This document shows, piece after piece, positions 25,457-34,969 of a DNA stretch of 41,689 nt. Origin of the DNA: Clostridiales bacterium (GTDB lineage Bacteria; Bacillota; Clostridia; Lachnospirales; Lachnospiraceae). Position 1 is the stretch's first letter. Each line of letters begins with the position of its first letter. The stretch covers positions 1-41,689 of the forward strand of contig DUNO01000003.1 of the NCBI GenBank assembly GCA_012839295.1, read 5' to 3'. Under the pieces are notes generated by a model. The model worked only from the letters and a program-made list of their open reading frames with translations. It ran no database searches and had not been told where the DNA came from. The translations under genes were made by a program, and so were the position numbers.

Positions 25457-27508
25457 CTAATCCCATTTCTCCTTCATCAATACAAACAGCTCTTGATCCT
25501 TCAGATGGTTTTCCATAACCAGAATCAGCATGACACGCCGATCCTCCTCGGAGTAGAGGAAGTCCCGCTGCCACTGGTAGAAATGAGGGCCATCCCCCAG
25601 ATTTCTTACATAGCTCATGAGACCTTCCAGCATCCAGGCACTCTGCTTTATATCTGCCAGACATTCGTTGGCATAGAAATTATGCCACTTCCCATGCTCC
25701 CTGGAACGCATCACTGCATCAGCCGCCAGGTATTCCTCCCTGGCCTTCCCTGCATAGTAAAAGGATTTTTGGTACTGGCCGTCCATGGCCGCCAGAAGGC
25801 TTTGGCATACCTGGTATGCTCCGGTATAGCAGTGATAGTGGATTTGAACCTGCAGCAGCAGGGAATCCTCAAACAGCCTGCGTGATCCAGATATCGGCTG
25901 CTTGGATACCGTATTGTTTTCCTCTGTTATTTCCGCAGCCACCTTCTCACATCGATTTAAATATTCCCTATAGTTCCTTTCCCCTGTCAGGCATAACTGC
26001 TGATACCACTTCACCTGCCCCCTTAAATCCCCGGCATCCGTAGCCCACAGCAGGTGCCCGGAAGGGACGTCCTTCTGCTTCATATACTGGGAAATGAGCA
26101 TCCTCGCCACATGATTGGAAAACTGCTCCCCTGCACGGTCATCTTCATTCGGTCCGTAAGAAACGGCATATTTCGGATAATCTGCCAGACATGCCGATAT
26201 CCTGCTCTCATTTTCCGCCCCATAATAAGTGGTAACATAACGTCTCCGGTGCTCCTCTATATCAACACTGCCACTCCGCCAAATCTGTGCCAGCAAATCC
26301 AGAAAATATACATGGGGCTTTACATTGGAGCAGTTCACCAGCCAGTAATCCTTTACCCCATGCCTCATCACCTCCTGTAACTCCCTGTACACAAGCTCCG
26401 GAGAATTTGGAAGCATGGTGATGTGGTTGGCCGCTTGAAGATCGTAAAAAGACACATGATAATAAATCCCATGGCTTCCCCTGTCTTCCTCAGCGGGTAA
26501 TGCGGGAATTCTCGGATTGTGGTTTTCCTGGCGTCTGGTCACCATTTTCCCAAAGCCATTGTCTGCCCAGATCTTAATTACCTCCTCAGGCAAATCCAGG
26601 TATCCGTCCCGGTACAGCTCCATGGTTTCCCCGTACAGATTGGTACAGCACAGAGCCTCCGGTATCTCCTTCCTTACCATATCATATTGCATCCGGATAA
26701 GGCTGCTCATCAGCTTTCCTCTGGATTCTTGGGTCTGGTATCTGAGATCATCCTCCCAGAAGGGGCGGTCCCCCTGTCCCCGAAAGCCCAAATTCCAGAC
26801 GACTTTAAACCTTCTTTGATCCTCAATCCCCTGCCGCCAAAGCCCCTGAAATTTCTCAGGGTGAGCTTCATAAGACGGGTTCAGCTCCGGATAAGCCCTG
26901 GAAAACATCTCTGCCCCCAAGGGCTCCGCATGGTGGTGGGTAATATAAAATCCCATAGCCGCTGCCAACCCCCGGTAACGCTCCGAGCTTTTATCCGTTC
27001 CCGGTATCACCATGTTCCCGCCGCAGCGCAACAGTGTCTCAAATACCATTTCCCAAGGCTCTTCCTCCCTTCTGTTCACACTCCATGTGCGTATCAGCAC
27101 CTCATCATTCACAAACCACCCCCGCAAGTCCACCGCATAAGGCTCTGAATCAAACCGATAATCCCCGTCCACCAAGTAACCCTCACGCCGCTGGATCTGC
27201 TGGTCATTCCAAAACCAGAAATCTGTAATCCCCAGTATAGAACGGCTGATCTCATAGATCCCATACACAAAGCCCATTTCATCCCCTGCACAGAGGTACA
27301 GCCTGTTATTCTCCTGATCAGCAGCAAGAGAAAAGCATTCCCTGGGAAGCGGTTTTTCCTCCATAAAAAGAACGCACCCCTTCTCTCCGGAAGCCAGACA
27401 CGCCTTCTTTATATCCCTTTTCAGATTCTCCAGCGCCCTCCTGACCGGCTCCGAAGCCAAAGAAACCTTCGATACAATTTCCATATTCCTATTAATCACT
27501 AATCCCAT
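25457..27508 (-). CDS. GH115-family alpha-glucuronidase (short form)
   Basis: 683 aa from ATG 27508 (AGGAGGAG upstream; the longer TTG start would contain this ribosome site). GH115 enzymes remove (4-O-methyl)glucuronic acid from xylan. Family features seen: MGFVYGIYEISRSILGI, the RGWFVNDEVL segment, GGNMVIPG, WADNGFGKMVTRRQ, GIYYHVSFYDL and YWLVNCSNVKPHVYFL. Characterised members are usually above 800 residues, so the C-terminal accessory domain is probably missing. No signal peptide, so it would work on imported oligosaccharides. Context with a CUT1 importer, kdgK and uxuAB supports glucuronate release. Confidence 0.87.
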   Translation of the reverse strand: MGLVINRNMEIVSKVSLASEPVRRALENLKRDIKKACLASGEKGCVLFMEEKPLPRECFSLAADQENNRLYLCAGDEMGFVYGIYEISRSILGITDFWFWNDQQIQRREGYLVDGDYRFDSEPYAVDLRGWFVNDEVLIRTWSVNRREEEPWEMVFETLLRCGGNMVIPGTDKSSERYRGLAAAMGFYITHHHAEPLGAEMFSRAYPELNPSYEAHPEKFQGLWRQGIEDQRRFKVVWNLGFRGQGDRPFWEDDLRYQTQESRGKLMSSLIRMQYDMVRKEIPEALCCTNLYGETMELYRDGYLDLPEEVIKIWADNGFGKMVTRRQENHNPRIPALPAEEDRGSHGIYYHVSFYDLQAANHITMLPNSPELVYRELQEVMRHGVKDYWLVNCSNVKPHVYFLDLLAQIWRSGSVDIEEHRRRYVTTYYGAENESRISACLADYPKYAVSYGPNEDDRAGEQFSNHVARMLISQYMKQKDVPSGHLLWATDAGDLRGQVKWYQQLCLTGERNYREYLNRCEKVAAEITEENNTVSKQPISGSRRLFEDSLLLQVQIHYHCYTGAYQVCQSLLAAMDGQYQKSFYYAGKAREEYLAADAVMRSREHGKWHNFYANECLADIKQSAWMLEGLMSYVRNLGDGPHFYQWQRDFLYSEEDRRVMLILVMENHLKDQELFVLMKEKWD

Positions 27509-27557
27509 ATTTCTTTCTCCTCCTAAAAACCACAAAACCCGTCAATCTATAGACAAT

Positions 27558-27573
27558 GGCGTACTTTTACGCC
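27558..27573. other. Short palindrome before GH115
   Basis: GGCGTA-CTTT-TACGCC, perfect 6-bp arms, 50 bp upstream of the GH115 start and after the permease terminator. It could be an operator or a leader hairpin. Confidence 0.4.
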
Positions 27574-27587
27574 ACCTCCCCCTTCAA

Positions 27588-27626
27588 TACAAAAACAGGA
27601 CTGCCGCACCTAAAGCACAACAGCCC
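27588..27626 (-). terminator. Terminator after the CUT1 permease
   Basis: Minus strand 12-bp stem rich in G-U pairs (GGGCTGTTGTGC with GGTGCGGCAGTCC, 4-nt loop) then TGTTTTTGTATT, 7 bp after the stop. It partly insulates GH115 from the transporter. Confidence 0.6.
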
Positions 27627-27632
27627 TTCCCC

Positions 27633-28487
27633 TTAACCTTTGATGCCATCCATAGCGATGCCGTCCACCAGATATCTCTGAAAAATGATAAAGAATATAA
27701 GCGTGGGCATAAGGGACAATACGGACATAGCGAACAGCCCCCCGTAATTGTTGTATGCATTCGGATCCAGGAACATATTTAACGCCAGCGAAAGAGTATA
27801 TTTCTTGGGCGTACTCATGAAAATTAATGGTTGGAAGAAATCCTGCCAGATCCAGTAAAAGGCAAAAATGGATGCCGTAACGAGAGCCGGTTTTACCACT
27901 GGAACCAGGATGCGGAACAGGATGGAAATTCTGCCGCAGCCATCAATTTCAGCCGCCTCATCCAAATCCTTCGGCACTCCCCTAAAGAACTGTACCAGCA
28001 TGAAGATAAAGAATGCCGTTCCAAAGAACCATGGCAATGCAAGAGCGGTTCTGCTATCAATCAGATCCAGCTTCTTTAAGATAATATACTGGGGAACAAC
28101 CATGACCTGGGAAGGAATCATCATCGTAACCATAACGCAGGAGAACCAGAAATGTGAGCCCCTAAACTTAATTCTGGTAAAGGCATAGGCCGCAAACAGG
28201 GATATCATAACACATCCTGCCATACCGGTCACCGTGACAAACACCGTGTTTGAGAGGAAGGTCATGAAGGAAACCCCTCCAACTCCCCTCCAGGCACTCA
28301 GATAGTTTGTTCCCATATCAAAAACTTCCGGAATCAGGGAGTAGGCATCCTTAAACATAGTATCATTGCTCTTCATGGAGCTTGCAAAAAGCCAGAGCAT
28401 AGGATAAACCATCAAAAGTCCGACTGCACAGGAAACCAAATGGAACAGAACGGAATTTACTCTCTTTTTTTCTTTCATCCCTACCAT
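27633..28487 (-). CDS. CUT1 sugar ABC transporter permease (MalG/AraQ type)
   Basis: 284 aa from ATG 28487, the best-spaced start after AGGAGGG; in-frame ATGs at 28511 and 28478 are alternatives. Six membrane helices. EAA loop GVPKDLDEAAEIDGCGRISILFRILVPVVKPAL. C-terminal YLVDGIAMDGIKG is diagnostic for this partner. Follows the other permease with stop and start almost touching. Imports oligosaccharides with the MalF-type partner; the ATPase is not encoded here and is probably a shared MsiK-like protein. Confidence 0.93.
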   Translation of the reverse strand: MVGMKEKKRVNSVLFHLVSCAVGLLMVYPMLWLFASSMKSNDTMFKDAYSLIPEVFDMGTNYLSAWRGVGGVSFMTFLSNTVFVTVTGMAGCVMISLFAAYAFTRIKFRGSHFWFSCVMVTMMIPSQVMVVPQYIILKKLDLIDSRTALALPWFFGTAFFIFMLVQFFRGVPKDLDEAAEIDGCGRISILFRILVPVVKPALVTASIFAFYWIWQDFFQPLIFMSTPKKYTLSLALNMFLDPNAYNNYGGLFAMSVLSLMPTLIFFIIFQRYLVDGIAMDGIKG

Positions 28488-28488
28488 T

Positions 28489-29409
28489 CTAATCATCCCC
28501 TCCTGATTCATAGTGCACCCAGTTGTTCTGGGTCTTAAACAGTATTACCGTAAATACCGAAATAACGGCTACCAGTACCCAGGCCAGCGCACAGCTGTAA
28601 CCCATATCGAAATAATTAAATGCCCGGCGGTATAAATACAGCACATAGCTTAAAGTACTATTCAGCGGACCTCCATCCGTGATGACATAGCTCTCTGTAA
28701 ATACCCGGAATCCATTTACAATCTGAAGAATCAGATTAAAGAAAATGGTAGGTGTCAGCATGGGGATGGTAATCTTAAAAAAGATTCTTAAACTTTTTGC
28801 GCCGTCTACTCTGGCTGACTCGTACAGAGAGTTTGGAATCTGCTTCAATGCCGCCAGAAAAATCAGCATGGAAGAGCCGAACTGCCAGACACCCATCAGT
28901 ATGATAACTGCCAGGGCCGTCTTAGTATTTCCAAGCAGGGACAGCTTCTGTTCGATTCCAAAAACGGAAAGCAAGGACATGACAACGCCCTGGTTACCAA
29001 AAATCTGCCTCCATACAATTGAGACCGCAATACTTCCCCCGATAATAGACGGAATGTAGTAAATGGTCCGGTACAATCCCAGTCCCATATGCTTCGTATT
29101 CAACAGCATTGCCACGCAAAGGGCAAATGCCAGACGAAGGGGAACCAGAAAAATGGCATAGATAAAGGTTACCTTAAATGCCTGCCTGAATGTGTCATCA
29201 GCGGTGAATATCCGGATATAGTTCTTAAGTCCAATGATTTTTGCCTCATTGAGCAGGTTAAAATCCGTAAAGGAATAGTAGATGGATATTACCATTGGAA
29301 GAAACCACATCAGGATAAAGCCAAACAACCAGGGGGAGAGCATGATATAGCCCGCAATATTGTCCCTGCGCTTATAGCCTGATTTAGCCAAAGACCGTTT
29401 TCCTCTCAC
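28489..29409 (-). CDS. CUT1 sugar ABC transporter permease (MalF/LacF type)
   Basis: 306 aa, six membrane helices. N-terminal AGYIMLSPWLFGFILMWFLP is typical, as is the EAA loop KQIPNSLYESARVDGAKSLRIFFKITIPML. It lies 79 bp after the binding-protein gene; that gap is taken up by a strong hairpin. Forms the channel with the next permease. Confidence 0.93.
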   Translation of the reverse strand: MRGKRSLAKSGYKRRDNIAGYIMLSPWLFGFILMWFLPMVISIYYSFTDFNLLNEAKIIGLKNYIRIFTADDTFRQAFKVTFIYAIFLVPLRLAFALCVAMLLNTKHMGLGLYRTIYYIPSIIGGSIAVSIVWRQIFGNQGVVMSLLSVFGIEQKLSLLGNTKTALAVIILMGVWQFGSSMLIFLAALKQIPNSLYESARVDGAKSLRIFFKITIPMLTPTIFFNLILQIVNGFRVFTESYVITDGGPLNSTLSYVLYLYRRAFNYFDMGYSCALAWVLVAVISVFTVILFKTQNNWVHYESGGDD

Positions 29410-29440
29410 AAAACTTACCTCATTTCTTTATGTTATGCAT

Positions 29441-29475
29441 GAAGGAGGGGCTTTTCTTTTAACAGCCCCTCCTTC
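29441..29475 (-). other. Stem-loop between CUT1 binding-protein and permease genes
   Basis: Perfect 11-bp arms GAAGGAGGGGC/GCCCCTCCTTC, 13-nt loop, 14 bp after the binding-protein stop. No U tract on the minus strand (ATGCATAACAT). Probably a stabiliser or partial terminator giving more binding protein than permease, the same arrangement as at 14091-14118. Confidence 0.65.
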
Positions 29476-29488
29476 CATTGTCTACAAA

Positions 29489-30913
29489 TTATTTAGCGGC
29501 ATTGTTTCTTTCTAAAATCTCTGTAGCCTGCTTCCGGAAGGTTGCCGCAGCTTCCTGCGCCGTTGCCTGTCCGTACAGCACGCTGTTTCCTGCGTTTGCA
29601 AATGCTTCGTTTACCTCGGCGATTCCGCTTGGATCCGGCGCGGGGGTCTTACCGGCAACTGCCGCTGCCTTATCCACATATCCAAACATCTCAACCTGCT
29701 GTTCTGTCATGGTACCGGATTTCATCATGTAATCACGGATTGCAGAGGATACAGGGGTTCCCCTCTCACCGGCGATAATGTCGTTAGCCTCTTCGGAATT
29801 AATAAACCAACTGATGAATTTTGCACATTCCTCTTTCACCTTGGAGCTTTCCGAAACACTAAAGAACATCCCGGGCTTCAGCCACAGGCCGTTACCCTCA
29901 AAAGAGGACGGCATTAATGCCAGCTTTAGCTTATCATTGGCACCACTTACAATGGAGGTGAAATTGTTCCACTCAATGGTGGTAGCTGCCTTATCATTTA
30001 CAATCGGAAGGGCCTCCTTGCCAACTGCTGCCAGCTGGGACTGCTCATCCGGATCCGGAGACACATTTGCATCAGACATATCCTTCCACATCTGGAAGTA
30101 CTCTGCTGTGATGGCATCATCCTCGAAGCCAAGGCCTGTTCCGTCTTCCTTAAACAGCATCCCTCCATGCTGCCTTACCCAGTAGTTGAAGAAATTGCTG
30201 TCTCCAAAGGGGCCAATGATGGAATTCAGCGCGCTGGGCTCCCCGGTTTTCTGCGCCACCTTTGTATTCAACTCAATATAATCCTCCCAAGTCCAGTTGT
30301 CTGCAGGCACCGTGGCACCGGCCGCTTCAATTGCCGCAGGATTATAGGTGACTGCCAGGATGGAAGTGGATAATGGAATACCTGTCCTCTTGCTGCCGAT
30401 GGAGCCCGTATTTAAAATATTTTCGTCCACGTTACTTACATCAAGGACACCGCTGTCAATGAACTCCTGCAGGTCTGCCAGGGAATTGTTCTTTGCATAG
30501 GTAGATATGTACAAATAGTCCATCTGAACGATGTCCGGCATGCTTCCGGATGCCGCCTGGGTGGACAGCCTCTCAAAGTAACCGTCCCATCCACTGGGTG
30601 AAGCTTCAAATTTCACATTAGGATTCAGCTCTGTGTAAAGATCCAAAAGCTTCTGGGTGTACTCATGTCTTTTGTCACTGCCCCACCATGCAATCTTAAT
30701 GGTGACCGGCTCCTTCGCCGCCTCAGTGACCTTTGCATCACCGGATGTATCCCCTGATGCATTGTTTGATGCATTGTCTGATGTATTACTCGATGTATCG
30801 CTTGTTGCTTTGTCAGCGGGATCGGACTTGCCGCCGCATGCTGCCATAGAAAAAATCATTGTGCCTGCCAGAAGAAGTGCTGCAAGCCTTTTCATTCTGC
30901 TTTTCATTTTCAT
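29489..30913 (-). CDS. CUT1 sugar-binding lipoprotein
   Basis: 474 aa, family 1 extracellular binding protein for oligosaccharides. Signal peptide with lipobox SMAAC and Cys26 (if started at 30913; the second ATG at 30907 is better spaced from AAGGAGG). A Ser/Thr/Asp/Asn-rich linker (about 30-60) precedes VTIKIAWWGSDKRHEYTQKLLDLY. First gene of the transporter operon. Context predicts acidic xylo- or pectin-derived oligosaccharides as ligand. Confidence 0.92.
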   Translation of the reverse strand: MKMKSRMKRLAALLLAGTMIFSMAACGGKSDPADKATSDTSSNTSDNASNNASGDTSGDAKVTEAAKEPVTIKIAWWGSDKRHEYTQKLLDLYTELNPNVKFEASPSGWDGYFERLSTQAASGSMPDIVQMDYLYISTYAKNNSLADLQEFIDSGVLDVSNVDENILNTGSIGSKRTGIPLSTSILAVTYNPAAIEAAGATVPADNWTWEDYIELNTKVAQKTGEPSALNSIIGPFGDSNFFNYWVRQHGGMLFKEDGTGLGFEDDAITAEYFQMWKDMSDANVSPDPDEQSQLAAVGKEALPIVNDKAATTIEWNNFTSIVSGANDKLKLALMPSSFEGNGLWLKPGMFFSVSESSKVKEECAKFISWFINSEEANDIIAGERGTPVSSAIRDYMMKSGTMTEQQVEMFGYVDKAAAVAGKTPAPDPSGIAEVNEAFANAGNSVLYGQATAQEAAATFRKQATEILERNNAAK

Positions 30914-30971
30914 AATCCTCCTTTTTCATCTCTTTTTATCTCGCTGCTCATCTATCAGCTTTGATGATGTT

Positions 30972-31046
30972 ATTCTAGCAAAAGAAAGAAACAATAAGAA
31001 TGGAATTACGGGATGAACGATTTGAAAAAATCCGACTTTTTTAAAT
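30972..31046 (-). promoter_or_regulatory. Activator-type promoter of the CUT1 operon with CCGA box 1
   Basis: Minus strand -10 TAGAAT (30977-30972) with no recognisable -35 (17 bp upstream reads TTCTTA), as expected of an activator-dependent promoter. Box TGAAAAAATCCGACTTTTTT (31023-31042) is centred about 68 bp before the predicted start. Similar boxes lie at 32928 and 37426. Binding by the YesN-like regulator is inferred. The box could also act as part of the kinase gene's 3' end. Confidence 0.45.
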
Positions 31047-31069
31047 CCATTCCATCGCCCCATCGGATC

Positions 31070-32827
31070 TTACACCTCTGCATTCCCCTTCGTAACCTTT
31101 GGTATGCGGATCTGTATCTTTGTACCCACTCCTACCTGGCTGTCAATTGAAAATTCAAATCTTTCGTAGGTAATCCTCAAACGCTCATAGATGTTTTTAA
31201 TCCCAATTCCGTGTCCCTTTGGCTGTACGGTAAAGTTCCGGACCTTTTCCAGCTCCTCCTTCTCCATGCCGGGTCCGGTATCCTGCACTGCAAATAAGAT
31301 GGTATCCGCTTCCTCTACCGCCCGCAGCCGGACCAGGCAGGTTTTGAGGGAATTGTCCACTCCATAATAGATGGCATTTTCCACCAGAGGCTGCAGGATC
31401 ATCCTGGGCACCACATAGTTTTCCAAATTCCCCTCCGTGCTTACCTCAAACTCCGCACGGCTCTGATAGCGGAATTTCTGAATCACAATATAGCTTTTTA
31501 CCATCCTGATTTCTTCATCTACCAGTGCGTAGGGAGCATTTGCGAAGGTAGACCGTAACAGCGCTCCCAGCTCCACGATCATCTTCCCCGCGTCCTCATT
31601 GCGCCCCGCCTTTACCATCCAGTGGAGGGCATTTAAGGTATTATATAGGAAATGGGGGTTAATCTGAGCCTGAAGCATCTGGTATTTGGTTTCCTTCAAT
31701 AAGATCTGTTTTTCATAATTTTCGTGGATCAAAACGTCGATTTTGTCCAGCATGACCTGGAATTCCCGGGTCAAAAGCCCGACCTCATCCCTCCTGTCCC
31801 GTTCCACCGGAATCAGCTTCGCTCCCTGGAAATCTCCTGTTTCCACAATCTGCATGGACTGCGTCAGCTGCTCCAGAGGCTTTGTAATAGCGACAGAAAC
31901 TCTGTTCATGATAACCAGAATCATTACAAATGCGGTAGCAAAGCATATCAGCATGATATAACGGACCGATAGAAGCTGCCCGTAGATATCCGAATAGGGA
32001 AAGAAATTGACATACATCCAGTCTGTGGAGCTGGAATTGAGAAAACACATAAAATAGCGCTTCCCCTGATATTTGACAATCTGATATCCCTGCCCTTTCT
32101 GGAACGCGGGAAGCTTTGGCTGATCTTTCTCTTCCATGTCCTGATAGATGATGCTGTCCCGGGAATAAACAAACAAAGCCGCATTCGGAGATTCCAGGCT
32201 GTCTTTATATTGCGCAATGATCTTCCCCACATCACAGGTCAGTACCACGGTTCCCAGATTATCCAGGCTCATGTCCAGACTCTTTAATATGTCCCGTCCG
32301 CAGAGCAAATAAGGACACGCCTCTGTGGGACCATACATAATAGCGGCACCCTTGACCTCATGGAACTTCTCAAGCAATTCCTCATAAATCTCACTCGGTA
32401 TTTCCCAGGAAGAATCCCCCACCTCCAGGGTGGTATTATAGCTGTCCGTATAGCGGATGGAACGAATAGCAGAGCCCGGCTTGTATTCGTAGATCAGCTT
32501 ATAGCGGAGCTCTGTCAGTTCCCTCGTATACTCCCAGGAAAGCATTTCCACTTCTGCTATTTTCGAGAGCCTCTCCTGTATCTCCCTGTTTAGCGCCAGC
32601 TCATAACTGTAGCTTTGCACTTCTTTCAGGCTGTCATTGACATTCTGGGCATAAAAATCCAGCTCCTGCAGGGATTTCTCATACAGCTTTTCTGCAAAGA
32701 TATCCAGACTGACCTGCAGGGCGGCGGTAGAAATGCCGAAAAAGATACCGGCAAAGATAAAGTATACCAGCACCATTTTACTGGGCAATTTTAGGTTTTT
32801 AAATTTTTTTCTTATATCTTGTAACAT
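31070..32827 (-). CDS. YesM-like sensor histidine kinase
   Basis: 585 aa from ATG 32827 (GGGAGG at 7-nt spacing; upstream in-frame starts rejected). Two membrane helices (about 18-40 and 290-312) flank an outside sensing domain of roughly 250 residues; then HAMP, the HisKA_7TM/His_kinase block with phospho-acceptor His392 in INPHFLYNTLN, N box LVENAIYYG, and ATP motifs DTGPGM and GHGIGIKN. Characteristic partner of AraC-type response regulators controlling oligosaccharide ABC operons. Lies between the transporter and its regulator gene, so it probably senses the same oligosaccharide. Confidence 0.93.
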   Translation of the reverse strand: MLQDIRKKFKNLKLPSKMVLVYFIFAGIFFGISTAALQVSLDIFAEKLYEKSLQELDFYAQNVNDSLKEVQSYSYELALNREIQERLSKIAEVEMLSWEYTRELTELRYKLIYEYKPGSAIRSIRYTDSYNTTLEVGDSSWEIPSEIYEELLEKFHEVKGAAIMYGPTEACPYLLCGRDILKSLDMSLDNLGTVVLTCDVGKIIAQYKDSLESPNAALFVYSRDSIIYQDMEEKDQPKLPAFQKGQGYQIVKYQGKRYFMCFLNSSSTDWMYVNFFPYSDIYGQLLSVRYIMLICFATAFVMILVIMNRVSVAITKPLEQLTQSMQIVETGDFQGAKLIPVERDRRDEVGLLTREFQVMLDKIDVLIHENYEKQILLKETKYQMLQAQINPHFLYNTLNALHWMVKAGRNEDAGKMIVELGALLRSTFANAPYALVDEEIRMVKSYIVIQKFRYQSRAEFEVSTEGNLENYVVPRMILQPLVENAIYYGVDNSLKTCLVRLRAVEEADTILFAVQDTGPGMEKEELEKVRNFTVQPKGHGIGIKNIYERLRITYERFEFSIDSQVGVGTKIQIRIPKVTKGNAEV

Positions 32828-32930
32828 AGACATGCCTCCCAAGCGAAACTGGCCTCTGACTGTATTTCCGGCAGCTGATCTTTCTCCGGTCAAAATCCCC
32901 GTGGTTCCTTAATTGAAACATAATGATTTG

Positions 32931-32964
32931 AAAAAACCGACTTTGATTTATATAGTCGGTTTTT
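32931..32964 (-). terminator. Terminator/attenuator between regulator and kinase genes, with CCGA box 2
   Basis: Perfect 11-bp stem AAAAACCGACT/AGTCGGTTTTT with 11-nt loop, followed on the minus strand by T residues. It falls after the response-regulator stop and before the kinase. It works on either strand. The left arm also matches the shared box (TTTGAAAAAACCGACTTT, 32927-32944), so it may double as a regulator site for the kinase promoter. Confidence 0.7.
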
Positions 32965-33029
32965 ACTACGATTTTTCATGATACCTTTATACCTTGCAAG
33001 TGATATCTTTGGACTTCTTCCGAATATCT

Positions 33030-34565
33030 TTATCCTTTGCCAGTAATCCCTCTGCGGTTCTTCATAGCCTCCTTATACTCCGTCGGTGACAATTCTGTAA
33101 TTTTTCGGAATACCTTTGAGAAATACTGTCCGTCGGGAGAATAGCCGATCAACTCAGCCACCTGTGAAACCTTTAGCTCCGGATCATATTGCCATAGTCT
33201 TTGTGCAAGCATGATCCGCTGTTCCATCAGATAGGTCGAAAATTTTACTTTTCTGTTTTTGACAAATAACCTCCCAAAATAATCCTCGTTCATATATAAG
33301 ACCTCTTTTGCCAAAAACTGAATTCCTAATTCCTGATTTCTGATATGTAAAAATGCGGCCAGTAAAACACTTTTTAAACGCTCTCCCTCTTTTCCCCTGC
33401 CAATATCCATCGCTTTCAGCCGGACAATGGCATTCACCAGCTGTTCTAAAAGCTGCCATGGCTGCGGTTTATCTTCTGTGCTTTCATAGGTTATATTTAG
33501 CGATGTGCCGTAGAGTACCTTCACAATCCAATTACAAACCTCTTCCTTCTTCTGCAGGGTATAATGTTCCAAATCCATTTTCATAAATCCGAGATAAATC
33601 TCAAATAATAGTTCCCCATAGTCCTGTGTCTCCCGGATTTTGCCGTAATCCACCAGAAAAGATGAGCTGTCATGCATTTTTCGGAATAATTCATAATAAA
33701 GAAATCCCGTCTGGTGCTCTGCAATACCGACCTTTATTAATTCCTGGACTTGTTTATATAGATGACTTACCTCCTTCAGGGATCCCTGCTCACTGAGAAC
33801 TGCCAGGATTGGCTGCACGCTGATTCTCCCAAATTCCAGCCGGATTCTCTCTACCGCGCTTTCTACCTCCGGCAAGGCCTCTTCATCTATTAGAAACAGC
33901 ACCTCATTCTGGATGTATGTAAACAAATGAACATGGGATGTGCCGACCAGCTCTGTTAAGACATTGCCAAGGATAAAATACTCCAGGTAATCAAAGCCGG
34001 ATTCCGTCCAGAAGGCGAGGATTGCTGCCTTCGTATCCTCTGTACCGAATTCCTTCAGAAACATTTCATAATCTTTTCCGCTTTGCTCCTTTTCAAAGAG
34101 CATGTCCCGAAATATCTGCTCTTTGGCACGGGGCAATAACCGGTTAACCGTCCTTCTATATTCTTTTTCCCTTTGCTCTCTTTCCCGTTTTATATTAATT
34201 TCTTTCTTTACCTTATCCAGGACAACGGTAATCTGCTCTTCCGCACATGGCTTCAACAGGTAATAACGAACCCCCTCCTCCATTGCCTGACTGGTAAATT
34301 CATATTCTCCATAGCCGGAAAGAACGACAAATTCCACACCCGGAAAAGTTGATTTTGTCCGTCTGATTAACTCAATGCCATCCATCACGGGCATTTTAAT
34401 ATCAGTCAGTACAATGTCCGGCTTTTCGCTTTGAATTTTTTCAAATCCTTCTGCACCGTTCCAGGCAGTCCCTACCAATTCAATATCAAATTGTTCCCAT
34501 GATATGTACTTGGCCATTCCTTCACGTTCAATCTCTTCATCATCTATAATCAGCAGTCTGTACAT
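33030..34565 (-). CDS. YesN-like response regulator (REC + AraC HTH)
   Basis: 511 aa from ATG 34565 (GGGGGA upstream). Receiver domain 1-125: acidic pair Asp8/Asp9, phospho-acceptor Asp55 in LTDIKMPVMDG, LSGYGEY and LLKP. A middle region of about 280 residues is of the type usual for YesN proteins. C-terminal AraC helix-turn-helix pair (about 410-511) with QRIMLAQRLW, VSQVAELIGYSPDGQYFSKVFRK and SPTEYKEA. Expected to activate the CUT1 operon and perhaps itself and kdgK. Its own promoter was not identified. Confidence 0.93.
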   Translation of the reverse strand: MYRLLIIDDEEIEREGMAKYISWEQFDIELVGTAWNGAEGFEKIQSEKPDIVLTDIKMPVMDGIELIRRTKSTFPGVEFVVLSGYGEYEFTSQAMEEGVRYYLLKPCAEEQITVVLDKVKKEINIKREREQREKEYRRTVNRLLPRAKEQIFRDMLFEKEQSGKDYEMFLKEFGTEDTKAAILAFWTESGFDYLEYFILGNVLTELVGTSHVHLFTYIQNEVLFLIDEEALPEVESAVERIRLEFGRISVQPILAVLSEQGSLKEVSHLYKQVQELIKVGIAEHQTGFLYYELFRKMHDSSSFLVDYGKIRETQDYGELLFEIYLGFMKMDLEHYTLQKKEEVCNWIVKVLYGTSLNITYESTEDKPQPWQLLEQLVNAIVRLKAMDIGRGKEGERLKSVLLAAFLHIRNQELGIQFLAKEVLYMNEDYFGRLFVKNRKVKFSTYLMEQRIMLAQRLWQYDPELKVSQVAELIGYSPDGQYFSKVFRKITELSPTEYKEAMKNRRGITGKG

Positions 34566-34969
34566 AATCGTCCCCCATACTTGCATTCATTAGCTTGCAT
34601 TGATTACCCTTCCAAAACACCCTGATTTTATAATACAGAGATACTTATTTTCACCCTTCTTTCCTTTGACCCTTGCACCCATAGTACAAGTTATAGGTTA
34701 TAAGAAGTTGTATTTTAACTTCTGATAAAAGGCACTGTATTTCGCGCCGTGCATCTCGGTTATCGGAACATGGCTGCGCCTTCATTATATCTTTTTTTTA
34801 ACTGCTTGTATACGATGCATTTGTAATTTTATAGTAATTCCAGCACCCTTTATGTCTTCTTTCAGATACCTGTCATTTCCATAGTTTTTCCTGCCTCTCT
34901 TTATCCTTTTTGGTTTTATGCTTTGTTCCATTATAAAAATAAAACTCTAAAAATCCATATAAATATGAG
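34566..34969. other. Intergenic region before the regulator gene
   Basis: 404 bp, AT-rich. Contains repeat copy C (34698-34772). On the minus strand an AACTC/GAGTT hairpin followed by TTATTTTTAT (about 34930-34970) may terminate the chemoreceptor gene. I see no convincing promoter or small gene. Confidence 0.4.
34698..34772. repeat. Structured repeat element, copy C (truncated, inverted)
   Basis: In reverse orientation to copies A and B: the third hairpin (TTATCAGAAG/CTTCTTATAA read on minus), the GGCGC/GTGCC hairpin, CGAGATGCAC, and only the inner arm of the first hairpin (CATGTTCCGATAA). The outer arm is missing. Confidence 0.8.

Noticed and set aside
26519-27148. Plus-strand open frame of 209 codons opposite GH115
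   Set aside because: Antisense shadow of a well-supported enzyme gene; composition is Pro/Ser/His-rich as such shadows are.
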